Part shown: positions 44,878-52,708 of the stretch, one piece after another | Numbering within the stretch: the first letter of the stretch is position 1 | How the letters are laid out: each line of letters starts with the position of its first letter | Assembly (NCBI GenBank): GCA_027482185.1 | Contig: JAIXWF010000011.1 | Span: 186,001 to 250,000, forward strand | DNA: 64,000 nucleotides | DNA from: Opitutaceae bacterium | GTDB taxonomy: Bacteria; Verrucomicrobiota; Verrucomicrobiia; Opitutales; Opitutaceae | Direction: 5' to 3' | Made by a program: the position numbers and the translations under genes | Notes under the pieces: generated by a model | What the model was told of the DNA's origin: nothing | What the model saw: only the letters and a program-made list of their open reading frames with translations | Database searches by the model: none

Positions 44878-47208
44878 GTGTCCCTTTCCTCCGCCGATCC
44901 CGTCGCGGCCGCCCCGGCACCCGCCCCGATTCCCGCCCTGCCGAACTTCGGCCTCGGCCATGCCCTCCTGCTCATGCTCGCCGCCGCGCTGCTCGAAAGC
45001 TGCGCCGCCTGGCTCGGCAGCGAGCTCTACCTCTTCGGCCTCGTCACCGCCTTCACCGGTTGGTCCCCCGATCCGGCCTCGGTCGACGCCACGATCCAGA
45101 TTTTCGCCAAGGTCGGCACCTGCGCGTTGCTCGTCGCCCTGCTCCTTCGCCGCGGCCGCGAACCGTGGCGGCACCTCGGCTCCGTCGGTTTCACGTCGCC
45201 CGCCGCGCCCGTCGCGTTTCTCCCCATCGTCGCCGCGGTCACGATCTTCGTTTCCGAAATCGACAACTTCGTCCGCGCCTTCCACTCGGAGGAAGGACTC
45301 GACGCCCTCGATTCGCTCCGCGATCTCGACCATCTCGTCGTGGGTTCCTGGCAGGGCATCGTGCTCGCCGTGCTCGTCGCCCCCGTCGTCGAGGAGGTCC
45401 TCTTCCGCGGTCTCATTCTCCGCGGTCTGCTCGGCCGCTGGCGCCCCGCCGCCGCCGTCGCCTTGTCCGCCGCGCTCTTCGCGCTCATGCACCTGAACTT
45501 GGCGCAGATCCCCGTCACGTTCGTCCTCGGGGCCGTGCTCGGCTGGGTCTACGTGCGCACGCGCTCCCTCGGCCTCTGCATCGCCGGCCACGCCATCAAC
45601 AACGCCGCCGCCTTCCTCATCGGGCCGCTGCCCTTCGAGGTCGACAACTTCAACCGCATCCCCGAGGTCGCCGGCACGTTCTTCCATCCGTGGTGGTTCG
45701 ATGCCCTCGGCGTCGGTCTCTTCGCCTGCGGCCTCTGGTGGATCTACCGCCTCACGCCCGCCGGTTTGCCTTGGCTGCGCATCGCCCCGCCGCCTCCCGC
45801 GCGCCGCGAGCCGCCGCTCCTGCCGCCTCCCGTCCTCGCCCCCGCCCCGGCCGCAAATGGCCCTTGTCTCACCGCCGCCGCCGCCAACGCTCAACTTCCC
45901 ATGTCCGCCGCCCTCGCCCATCTCGTGACCTCCCTCGCCCAACGCGCCCGCGCCGCGTCCTTGGTGCTGGCGACGGCCCCGCGGGCGAAGAAAGACGACG
46001 CCCTCGCCCGCCTCGCCGACCTCATCGACGGCTCCCACGCCGCCCTGCTCGCGGCCAACGCCCTCGACCTCGCTTCCCCGGAAGCCGCCGTCCTCACGCC
46101 CGCCGCCCGCGACCGCCTCACGTTGAACGAAAAACGGCTGCAGCATCTCGCCGCCTCCGTCCGCGAGGTCATTGCGTTGCCCGATCCCGTCGGCCAACTC
46201 CTCGACGAAACCGTCCGCCCCAACGGCCTCAAGATCCGCAAGGTCCGCGTCCCGATCGGCGTCATCGGCATCATCTACGAGGCCCGGCCCAACGTCACCG
46301 TCGACTGCGCCATCCTCTGCCTCAAGAGCGGCAACGCCTCCATCCTCCGCGGCGGCAAGGAGTGCTTCCACACCAACACCGCGCTCGCCGGCCTCATCGC
46401 CCTCGCCCTCGGCGGCGCCGGTCTGCCCGCCGACGCCGTGCAACTTGTGCCGACGACCGACCGCGCCGCCCTCGAGACGCTCCTGAAACTGGATACGCTC
46501 ATCCACTGCATCATCCCCCGCGGCGGCGAAAGCCTCATCCGCTACGTGGCGCAGAACTCCACCATTCCCGTCATCAAGCACTACAAGGGCGTCTGCTTCG
46601 TCTACGTCGACGCCGCCGCCGACCTCGCCATGGCCGAGGCCATCGTGCTCAACGCCAAGGTCCAGCGCCCCAGCGCCTGCAACGCCGCCGAACAGCTCCT
46701 CGTGCACGCGTCGGTCGCCGCGACGTTTTTGCCCGCCGTCGCCCGGAGCCTCGCCGCCAAGGGCGTCCAACTCCGTTGCGACCCCGCCGCCCTCGCGATC
46801 CTCACCGCAGCCTCCTCCGATCTCTCAACTCTCAACGCTCAACTCTCAACTGCGATCGCCCCCGCGACGGCCCCCGACTACACCGCCGAGTTTCTCGACT
46901 ACGTCATCGCGGTCCGCGTCGTCGATTCGGTCGACGCCGCCATCGCCACGATCAACCGCGACAGCTCGAATCACAGCGACGCCATCGTCACCGCCGACGA
47001 AGCCGCCGCGCGGCGTTTCCTCGCCGAAGTCGACAGCGCGACGGTTTATTGGAACGCCAGCACGCGGTTCACCGACGGCTACGAGTTCGGCTACGGCGCC
47101 GAGATCGGCATCAGCACCGACCGCCTCCACGCCCGCGGCCCCATGGGCCTGCCCGAGCTCTGCTCCTACAAGTTCGTGATCGAGGGCACCGGCCAGATCC
47201 GGCCCTGA
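44878..47208 (+). CDS. proA: CPBP-family membrane protease fused to glutamate-5-semialdehyde dehydrogenase (ProA)
   Basis: Single open frame of 776 residues from a GTG. Part 1 (about 1-300) is a CPBP/CAAX-type intramembrane protease with several helices; EE at 172-173 in VEEVLFRGLIL, His205 (ALMHLNL) and His238/Asn (GHAINN) are the catalytic set. A Pro/Ala linker spans about 300-341. Part 2 starts at an internal ATG (45901, residue 342) and is a full ProA: NEKRLQHLAASVREV, PIGVIGIIYEARPNV, the catalytic Cys in RPSACNAAEQLLV, and NASTRFTDGYEFGYGAEIGI. ProA makes glutamate semialdehyde for proline. There is no stop codon between the parts. A separate ProA may still be translated from 45901. About ten extra residues (SDLSTLNAQLSTA) come from an in-frame heptamer repeat. 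Confidence 0.88.
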   Translation: MSLSSADPVAAAPAPAPIPALPNFGLGHALLLMLAAALLESCAAWLGSELYLFGLVTAFTGWSPDPASVDATIQIFAKVGTCALLVALLLRRGREPWRHLGSVGFTSPAAPVAFLPIVAAVTIFVSEIDNFVRAFHSEEGLDALDSLRDLDHLVVGSWQGIVLAVLVAPVVEEVLFRGLILRGLLGRWRPAAAVALSAALFALMHLNLAQIPVTFVLGAVLGWVYVRTRSLGLCIAGHAINNAAAFLIGPLPFEVDNFNRIPEVAGTFFHPWWFDALGVGLFACGLWWIYRLTPAGLPWLRIAPPPPARREPPLLPPPVLAPAPAANGPCLTAAAANAQLPMSAALAHLVTSLAQRARAASLVLATAPRAKKDDALARLADLIDGSHAALLAANALDLASPEAAVLTPAARDRLTLNEKRLQHLAASVREVIALPDPVGQLLDETVRPNGLKIRKVRVPIGVIGIIYEARPNVTVDCAILCLKSGNASILRGGKECFHTNTALAGLIALALGGAGLPADAVQLVPTTDRAALETLLKLDTLIHCIIPRGGESLIRYVAQNSTIPVIKHYKGVCFVYVDAAADLAMAEAIVLNAKVQRPSACNAAEQLLVHASVAATFLPAVARSLAAKGVQLRCDPAALAILTAASSDLSTLNAQLSTAIAPATAPDYTAEFLDYVIAVRVVDSVDAAIATINRDSSNHSDAIVTADEAAARRFLAEVDSATVYWNASTRFTDGYEFGYGAEIGISTDRLHARGPMGLPELCSYKFVIEGTGQIRP
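46821..46851. repeat. In-frame heptamer repeat run inside proA
   Basis: Units of CTCAACT/CTCAACG type repeat about four times and encode residues about 649-658 (LSTLNAQLST). ProA of other bacteria is shorter at this place, between the AALA..L segment and the EFL segment. Confidence 0.7.
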
Positions 47209-47221
47209 ACTTTGCTCAGGC

Positions 47222-47312
47222 AGTTGAAAGGTGAACGTTGAGGGTTGAGAGATCGATCCGCCGAAAGTCCAGAGGGTCCGGCTTTCAACCTTTAACCTTC
47301 AACTTTCAACTC
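47222..47312. repeat. Two heptamer runs between proA and the Nudix gene
   Basis: 47222-47250 carries TTGAAAG/TTGAGGG/TTGAGAG units after the proA stop. 47283-47312 carries TTCAACC/TTCAACT units ending 6 bases before the Nudix ATG. The first points away from the upstream gene's end; the second has the complementary strand sense, facing the start. Confidence 0.65.
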
Positions 47313-47317
47313 CCCAC

Positions 47318-47884
47318 ATGCCCCTCTTCCGCTGGCTCCGCCTCGCCTCCCGCGATGTCGTCCGCGACCGCTGGGTCCGGCTTCGCGCCGACTGCGTCGA
47401 GATCGCGCCCGGCCGCATCATCGATCCCTACTATGTGCTCGAGGAAAACGCCTGGGTGCACGCCGTCGCCTTCGACGCCGCCGACCGCCTGCTGCTCGTC
47501 CGCCAATACCGCTACGGCGCCGGCGTCTTCACCTGGGAATTGCCCGGCGGCAACGTCGACCCCGGCGAGGATCTTCTGGCCGCCGCGCAACGCGAACTGA
47601 CGGAGGAGACCGGCGCCGTCGCCGCAACGTGGCGCGAGATCGGCAGCTGGTACGCCAACCCCGCGCGCCAGGACAACCGCATCCACGGTTTCCTCGCCGC
47701 GGACGCCCGCATCGTCGCCGCGCCCGAGCTCGATGCCACGGAAGCAATCGAGTCTCGCTGGTTCACGCCCGCCGAGGTCGAGGCCGCCATCGCCGACGGC
47801 ACCTTCGGCAACGTCATGCACCTCGCCCTCTATCACCGCGCTTTGTTGGCCCGCGCGCAGCCGGGCCCGCGCGCAGGCGGTTGA
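47318..47884 (+). CDS. Nudix hydrolase, ADP-ribose pyrophosphatase-like
   Basis: Cytoplasmic hydrolase of 188 residues that would cleave a nucleoside-diphosphate-linked compound such as ADP-ribose. The Nudix box is complete: GGNVDPGEDLLAAAQRELTE followed by ETGA (GX5EX7REXXEEXGX). LLLVRQYRYGAGVFTWELPG before the box is the usual ADPRase lead-in, and NPARQDNRIHGFLA follows. The TGA stop lies in a TTGAACG heptamer run. It stands between proA and the convergent Gfo/Idh gene. Confidence 0.92.
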   Translation: MPLFRWLRLASRDVVRDRWVRLRADCVEIAPGRIIDPYYVLEENAWVHAVAFDAADRLLLVRQYRYGAGVFTWELPGGNVDPGEDLLAAAQRELTEETGAVAATWREIGSWYANPARQDNRIHGFLAADARIVAAPELDATEAIESRWFTPAEVEAAIADGTFGNVMHLALYHRALLARAQPGPRAGG

Positions 47885-47910
47885 ACGTTGAAGATTGTAG
47901 GTTGAGAGAC
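47880..47910. repeat. Heptamer repeat run at the Nudix stop
   Basis: TTGAACG, TTGAAGA, TTGTAGG and TTGAGAG units. The first supplies the TGA stop of the Nudix gene (47882-47884). Confidence 0.65.
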
Positions 47911-48020
47911 CGGACCTCGGCCCTCGGCAAACGGAGACCGGGAACTGCGGATGGCACGGAACCGCGGCGCCGATTCCTCCTTACCTTGCGCCCGTCCGTC
48001 CGAGTCCGCCGCAGCCGGGC

Positions 48021-49478
48021 TCACGCCGGCTCGAAATGATAGGGCGCCCGGTGGGTCCCCCGCGCCAACGCCTGCGCCGCGGCCAGCGTCTCGCTGCCGC
48101 CGCCGGCCGCGCGCACGGTACGGCCCTCCGCGTCCGGCTCCAGCTCCGGCCCGAGCACGAAGCGCGTGCGTTTCGCATCCACGCCGTTGGCGGCGAGGTG
48201 GCGTTCCAGCGCCGCGAATGCCTCCGGCGCGCCGGGGTGGGTGGCGAGCGCCGCCGCGCATTCGCTTTCCGCCGCCGGCCGGCCCAGCCGCCACGACAGG
48301 TTGCCGAGATGGCAAACCGCCGACGACACGTGGCCCTCGACGATGGGCGCCTGCAGCTCCGCCGGCCGGCGCGCCCGCACCGCGTCGAGAAAGTTCGCCA
48401 TGTGCCGGCCGCCGCCGTCCCCCGGAAACTGGCGGATGCGTTTGCCGTCGCGGTCGAAGACGCTGCCGCCGCCGCGCAACCCGACGAAAGATCCGCCCTC
48501 GCAATCGAGGCAGATGCCCTCGCGGATCCCGCGCAATTGATCCATCGCGCGCACGCCGGCCTTCTGCGGCAGATTGCGGTTCTCCACCAGCATCCGGAAA
48601 TCGGCGAACTCCACCAGCGTGAGCTGCGTGTTCGGGGTCTCGCCGGCATCGTCGAACGCGAACCGCCCGCCCAAACCGCGCACCCGCCGCGGCAGGTCCG
48701 TCCCGCCCACCAGCATCCGGCACGCGTCGATCGGATGGACGCCGCTGTTGCCGAGGTCGCCGTTGCCCGTGCTCCACACCCAATGCCAGTCGTAATGCAG
48801 CCGCGGGCGGGTCAACGGCACCAGCGGCGCCGGTCCGCAATAGAGATCGTAATCCAGATCGGACGGACGGTGCGGCTCGGCCCGGCCGATGGCGTTGCGC
48901 TGCTCGTACCACACGATGTGCGCCGAGCGCGGCCGGCCGATATGGCCCTCGCGCAGCCACGCCGCCGCCGCCCGCAACCCTTCGTCGGAACGGTACTGCG
49001 TGCCCGCCTGCACGACGCGGCCCGTCTGCCGCGCCACCGCCGCAAGTTGCGCGCCTTCCCACAGGCTGTGGGAAACGGGCTTCTCCACGTAGACGTCCTT
49101 GCCCGCCCGGCAGGCCCAGATCGCCAGCGGCGCGTGCCAGTGGTTCGGGGTCGCGATCACGACGGCGTCGACATCCGCGCGCGCCAGCACCCGGCGCGGA
49201 TCGGTCTCCGCCGCGGGCGCCTGGCCCGCCGCCTTCGCCGCGGCCACCTGCGCGGCGAGGCGCGCGGGATCGACGTCGCAGAGCGCCGTGAGTCGCGCGC
49301 CGGCCAGCGGCAGGAGGTTGCGGACATGGCCGCCGCCCTTGCCGCCGAGGCCGATGACGGCGACGCGGATGTCGGCGTTGGTACCCGCCGCCGCGGCGAA
49401 CGAACGGCGGACAAAGGGAAACACGAGCGGGACGGCGGCGCCCAGGCGCAGGAAGCGGCGGCGGGGTAACGGAGGCAT
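48021..49478 (-). CDS. Exported Gfo/Idh/MocA-family oxidoreductase
   Basis: NAD(P)-dependent sugar-type oxidoreductase, 485 residues. A Tat-type signal RRRFLRLGAAVPLVFPF precedes the Rossmann fold (IRVAVIGLGGKGGGHVRNLL) and the Gfo motif VDAVVIATPNHWHAPLAIWA, then CRAGKDVYVEKPVSHSLWEG with the conserved EKP lysine. The C-terminal domain has WHWVWSTGNGDLGNSGVHPI with the conserved His. Tat-exported members are abundant in Planctomycetota/Verrucomicrobiota. It lies 44 bases after the PmoA-like gene, probably the last gene of the long minus-strand unit. The substrate is unknown. Confidence 0.92.
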   Translation of the reverse strand: MPPLPRRRFLRLGAAVPLVFPFVRRSFAAAAGTNADIRVAVIGLGGKGGGHVRNLLPLAGARLTALCDVDPARLAAQVAAAKAAGQAPAAETDPRRVLARADVDAVVIATPNHWHAPLAIWACRAGKDVYVEKPVSHSLWEGAQLAAVARQTGRVVQAGTQYRSDEGLRAAAAWLREGHIGRPRSAHIVWYEQRNAIGRAEPHRPSDLDYDLYCGPAPLVPLTRPRLHYDWHWVWSTGNGDLGNSGVHPIDACRMLVGGTDLPRRVRGLGGRFAFDDAGETPNTQLTLVEFADFRMLVENRNLPQKAGVRAMDQLRGIREGICLDCEGGSFVGLRGGGSVFDRDGKRIRQFPGDGGGRHMANFLDAVRARRPAELQAPIVEGHVSSAVCHLGNLSWRLGRPAAESECAAALATHPGAPEAFAALERHLAANGVDAKRTRFVLGPELEPDAEGRTVRAAGGGSETLAAAQALARGTHRAPYHFEPA

Positions 49479-49522
49479 GGCGAGGTGGGGCAAAAGTCGG
49501 CAGGGAACCGGACGGGCGGCGC

Positions 49523-50497
49523 TCAGCGGCCGGCGGCAAAGTCGCGGTAGTGCTCGGCCACGTTCGCGGTTTCCGCGTCGCCGCGATGGAAATAGATCCG
49601 GTGGCGCAGGCGGAGTTCGCCGCCGGCCGGGATTCGGATCGTGCCGGCATCGGGCTGGTCGGGCAGCTTTTCGAAATCGTGCCGGCCGAGCGGATTCGCC
49701 GCGAACAGGCCGTAGTCGCGCACATGCCACCACGTCGGGTGCGAGGGATTGTCCGGATGGTCGAAGATCGCGATGCCGATCACGCGGCCGTCCGGCAGCG
49801 GCCCCGAGTAATCGCACCACGGCGCCCGCCGGCCCCACGCGGCCGCGTCGCGGTCGCCGCGGGCGTTGACGATCCGGCCGGTGCCGGCGCGCCGTTCCTT
49901 GCCTTTGCCGTGCGTCACCCGCAGCGCCTCGTTCACGCGCACCGCGAGCATGCCCTCCTCGGTGTCGCCCAGAGTCAGCGGCCCGTGGCTCGCGCGGATG
50001 ACGATCTCGTGGTCGAGCAGCGTCCCGCCCGCCACCCGCCGGATCCGCAGCGTCGTCTCGTCCGTCGCCAACGGCGTGCCGTCGGCCGCCAGCCACCGGT
50101 GCGCCACGCGCAGCCGGCCCTCGGGCCCGTCCTGCGTCTCCGCGCCGCCGACCGTGACGATCGTGCCGGTGCGGCGCTCCGGCAGCGCGCGCCAAAGATC
50201 GTGGCCGTTCACCAGGCCGTGCCCGAACCAGACGCCGCGGTGCCAGTCGTGGTCGCGCGCCTCCGCCGTGTCCTCCCGCAACGGCCAGTCGCGCGTGTAG
50301 CCCGTGCCGTCCGCATCCAGAATCGGATACAGGCAAGGCTTCGAGCCGCTGGCAAAGAGGTACTCGGTGAACAGCCGGCCGCCGATCTCGACCCGCACGC
50401 GGTCGGTCCCGGGCCGGAACGTGACGCGGTCGCTGTCGGCCGCCCGCAACGCGGGCGCCAGCAGGAGCAGGCAAAAAAACCGGACGGCGGTTCTCAC
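49523..50497 (-). CDS. PmoA-like / DUF6807 exported protein
   Basis: Protein of 324 residues of the family often annotated 'methane oxygenase PmoA', a misleading name, now DUF6807. The GTG start at 50497 overlaps the MFS stop by 4 bases. Signal peptide 1-18 (FFCLLLLAPALRAAD). Hallmarks are SGSKPCLYPILDADGTGYTR, HDWHRGVWFGHGLVNGHDLW and GIAIFDHPDNPSHPTWWHVR. Family members sit beside Gfo/Idh and sugar genes in Planctomycetota and Verrucomicrobiota; a role in carbohydrate breakdown is inferred, with no proven activity. Confidence 0.9.
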   Translation of the reverse strand: MRTAVRFFCLLLLAPALRAADSDRVTFRPGTDRVRVEIGGRLFTEYLFASGSKPCLYPILDADGTGYTRDWPLREDTAEARDHDWHRGVWFGHGLVNGHDLWRALPERRTGTIVTVGGAETQDGPEGRLRVAHRWLAADGTPLATDETTLRIRRVAGGTLLDHEIVIRASHGPLTLGDTEEGMLAVRVNEALRVTHGKGKERRAGTGRIVNARGDRDAAAWGRRAPWCDYSGPLPDGRVIGIAIFDHPDNPSHPTWWHVRDYGLFAANPLGRHDFEKLPDQPDAGTIRIPAGGELRLRHRIYFHRGDAETANVAEHYRDFAAGR

Positions 50498-51747
50498 GGG
50501 GTCAACCGGGCTTTGCCCGTTTCCGGCGCGAACGCAATCGCGACCATGCCGAGGCCGTAGATCAGGGCCGCCGCCGTCCCCACCGCCGGGTAGCTGCCCC
50601 CCAGCCACGTGAAGAGCGCACCCGCCGCCAGCACCCCGCCCGCCGTGGCAAACCGGCCCGCGTTGTAGGCCAGCCCGCTCCCCGTCGCCCGCACCGCCGT
50701 CGGGAACAGCTCGGGCAGGTACAGCGGCAGCCAGCCGAAGAAGAGCGTCGCGACCAACCCCTGCGCGAACACCACCGGCAGAAACGACGGCCGCAGCGGC
50801 GCCGTCAGCTGGAACATCGCCGCCGTCAGCGCCAGCGAGCCGAGGCTGATGAGAAAATAGGAACGCCGCCGGCCCAGCAGCCGCGCGACCTGCGCCCCCG
50901 CCAGGCTGCCGACCATCGCGCCCGCCGCCCACCAGCCCTGAGTCACCGCCTTGTAGTCCGCTTGCACCGCCCCGCCCACCTTGTCCGCCCACGGGATCAT
51001 CCACTTGCTCGCGGCCCAGGCGCCCACCAGCGGCACCGTGCCCAGTGCGATTCCCGCCCAAGTGATCCGGCGCAGCTCCGGACCGAACAGGCGCCGCAGC
51101 GGCGTCCGCGTCCCGGCGCCCTTCGGCTGCGCGCGCGCCGCCCGCCAGGCCGGCGATTCCGGCAACAGCACCAGCACCGCCAGCCCCAGCCCCGCGGGCA
51201 AACCCGCCAGCTGGAACAGCCAGCGCCACGACGTCTCCGTCACCGGCCAGAGCTGCGCCAGCTGCGACAGCAGCAGAATGCCCGCGTTGATCGCGCAACC
51301 CATCAGGCCGGCGACCAGCGGCCGCGATTTGTCCGGCCAGGACTCCGCCACCAGGGCGACGGCGTTGGGCCAGACGCCCCCGACGCCGAGCCCGACGAGG
51401 AAGCGCAGCACGAGCATTTCCTCCTGGGAGCGCGCCCAGGCGCCCAGTCCGGCAAAGACCGAATAGAGCAGAATGCTTACGCCCATCGCGCGCGCCCGGC
51501 CGATCCGGTCGCCGAGGTTGCCCAGCGCAATGCCGCCCACCGCCGCCCCGAACATCAGCGCGGCCGTGAAACGGGCGAACCAATCGCCCCCCAGGGTCGC
51601 CGTGTAGCCTTCGCCCAGCAGCGACTTCGAAACCGACAGCGAGGCCAGCGGCATCAGGCCCAGCTCGAATCCGTCGAACACGAGCGCGGCAAACGCCGCG
51701 CCGAGCACCGCCCAACGTGCGCCCCGGCCCGGGACGTCCGGCTTCAT
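50494..51747 (-). CDS. MFS transporter (metabolite:H+ symporter type)
   Basis: Inner-membrane transporter of 417 residues with about 12 helices. MFS motif A appears as GNLGDRIGRARAMG after helix 2 and again as VARLLGRRRSYFL. The first helix carries FAALVFDGFELGLMPL, where the acidic pair resembles the Asp of aromatic-acid and sialate symporters. PESPAWRAAR and YLPELFPTAVRATGSGLAYN match sugar/acid porters of the AAHS/SHS kind. Overlaps of 4 bases join it to the dehydrogenase before and the PmoA-like gene after. Possible cargoes are a ureide, purine-derived acid or sugar acid; not decidable here. Confidence 0.9.
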   Translation of the reverse strand: MKPDVPGRGARWAVLGAAFAALVFDGFELGLMPLASLSVSKSLLGEGYTATLGGDWFARFTAALMFGAAVGGIALGNLGDRIGRARAMGVSILLYSVFAGLGAWARSQEEMLVLRFLVGLGVGGVWPNAVALVAESWPDKSRPLVAGLMGCAINAGILLLSQLAQLWPVTETSWRWLFQLAGLPAGLGLAVLVLLPESPAWRAARAQPKGAGTRTPLRRLFGPELRRITWAGIALGTVPLVGAWAASKWMIPWADKVGGAVQADYKAVTQGWWAAGAMVGSLAGAQVARLLGRRRSYFLISLGSLALTAAMFQLTAPLRPSFLPVVFAQGLVATLFFGWLPLYLPELFPTAVRATGSGLAYNAGRFATAGGVLAAGALFTWLGGSYPAVGTAAALIYGLGMVAIAFAPETGKARLTP

Positions 51748-52646
51748 GGCGCCCCCTCCGCCGCGTCCGGCCGCGGCCCGAGCACCCGGATGATCGCACT
51801 GTTGTCGAGTTCGCCCCAGCCGGCCCGCTCCGCCGCCGCCAGAACTTCCCCGTGCACGGTGCTGAGCGGCATCGGCAGGCCGGCGGCCTGACCGTGCGCC
51901 ACGATCAAGCGCACGTCCTTGAGGTGCTGCGCCAGCCTTGCCTCCGGCGCAAAATCCCCGCGCAGCATCTTCTCGCCCTTGCGGTCCATGATCCGCGCAT
52001 AGGCCGGCCCCGCCCGCATGATCGCCAGCGCCTGCGCGGCATCGAGCCCGAGGCCCTGCGCCAAAGCGAGGCCCTCCGCCAGCGCGGCGCGGTTCAGGCC
52101 GAGCACCAGATTGGTCACGAGCTTCATCCGGGCCCCCGTCCCTGCCCCGCCGGTGTGGAATACCGCCGGCCCGAGGGCCGCAAACAGGTCCGCGCAGGCC
52201 GCCATCGCCGCCGCCGGCCCTCCGGCCATCAGCACCGCGCCGCCTTCCCGCACCTGCGCGCTGCTCCCCGAAACCGTGACGTCGAGGTACGTCACTCCGC
52301 GCTCCGCCCATTCCGCCGCGAGCCGTGCCGCGGACTCCGGGTCGCCGGTCGTCGTGTCCACCACGATCGTGCCCGGGCGCAATTCCGCCGCGCATTCCGC
52401 GAGCACCGCCGCCGACTCGCGGTGGGTCGGCAGGCTCAGCACCAGACGGTCGCCGGCACCCGCTGCGCCCGCCGCCGTTTCCGCCGCCGCGCCGCCGCTG
52501 CACCGCCAGGCGTCGCGTCGCGCCGGATCGAGATCGTAGCCGGTCACGGCGAAGCCGCCGGCCCGCAGTCGCTCCGCGAGCGCGCTGCCGAGCAAGCCGA
52601 GGCCGATGAGACCTGCGGGCCGGGCCCGGGGGGTGGAGGGGCTCAT
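51744..52646 (-). CDS. 3-hydroxyisobutyrate dehydrogenase-family oxidoreductase
   Basis: NAD(P)-dependent beta-hydroxyacid dehydrogenase of 300 residues. The nucleotide site GLIGLGLLGSALAERLRAGG is near the N-terminus. The substrate site appears as TVSGSSAQVREGG, and the catalytic Lys region as GTGARMKLVTNLVLGLNRAA. In ureide-degrading bacteria a family member, tartronate semialdehyde reductase (GlxR), handles a glyoxylate product. It lies 62 bases after xanthine dehydrogenase, so that role is possible, but no glyoxylate carboligase is seen. The link to the MFS and PmoA-like genes by overlaps suggests it may serve a sugar acid instead. Confidence 0.87.
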   Translation of the reverse strand: MSPSTPRARPAGLIGLGLLGSALAERLRAGGFAVTGYDLDPARRDAWRCSGGAAAETAAGAAGAGDRLVLSLPTHRESAAVLAECAAELRPGTIVVDTTTGDPESAARLAAEWAERGVTYLDVTVSGSSAQVREGGAVLMAGGPAAAMAACADLFAALGPAVFHTGGAGTGARMKLVTNLVLGLNRAALAEGLALAQGLGLDAAQALAIMRAGPAYARIMDRKGEKMLRGDFAPEARLAQHLKDVRLIVAHGQAAGLPMPLSTVHGEVLAAAERAGWGELDNSAIIRVLGPRPDAAEGAP

Positions 52647-52708
52647 GCCCCTTCACCTTGTACGGTCCGCGCGGGACATGGCAACCCCGGCCGGACCGAC
52701 GAACGCCA

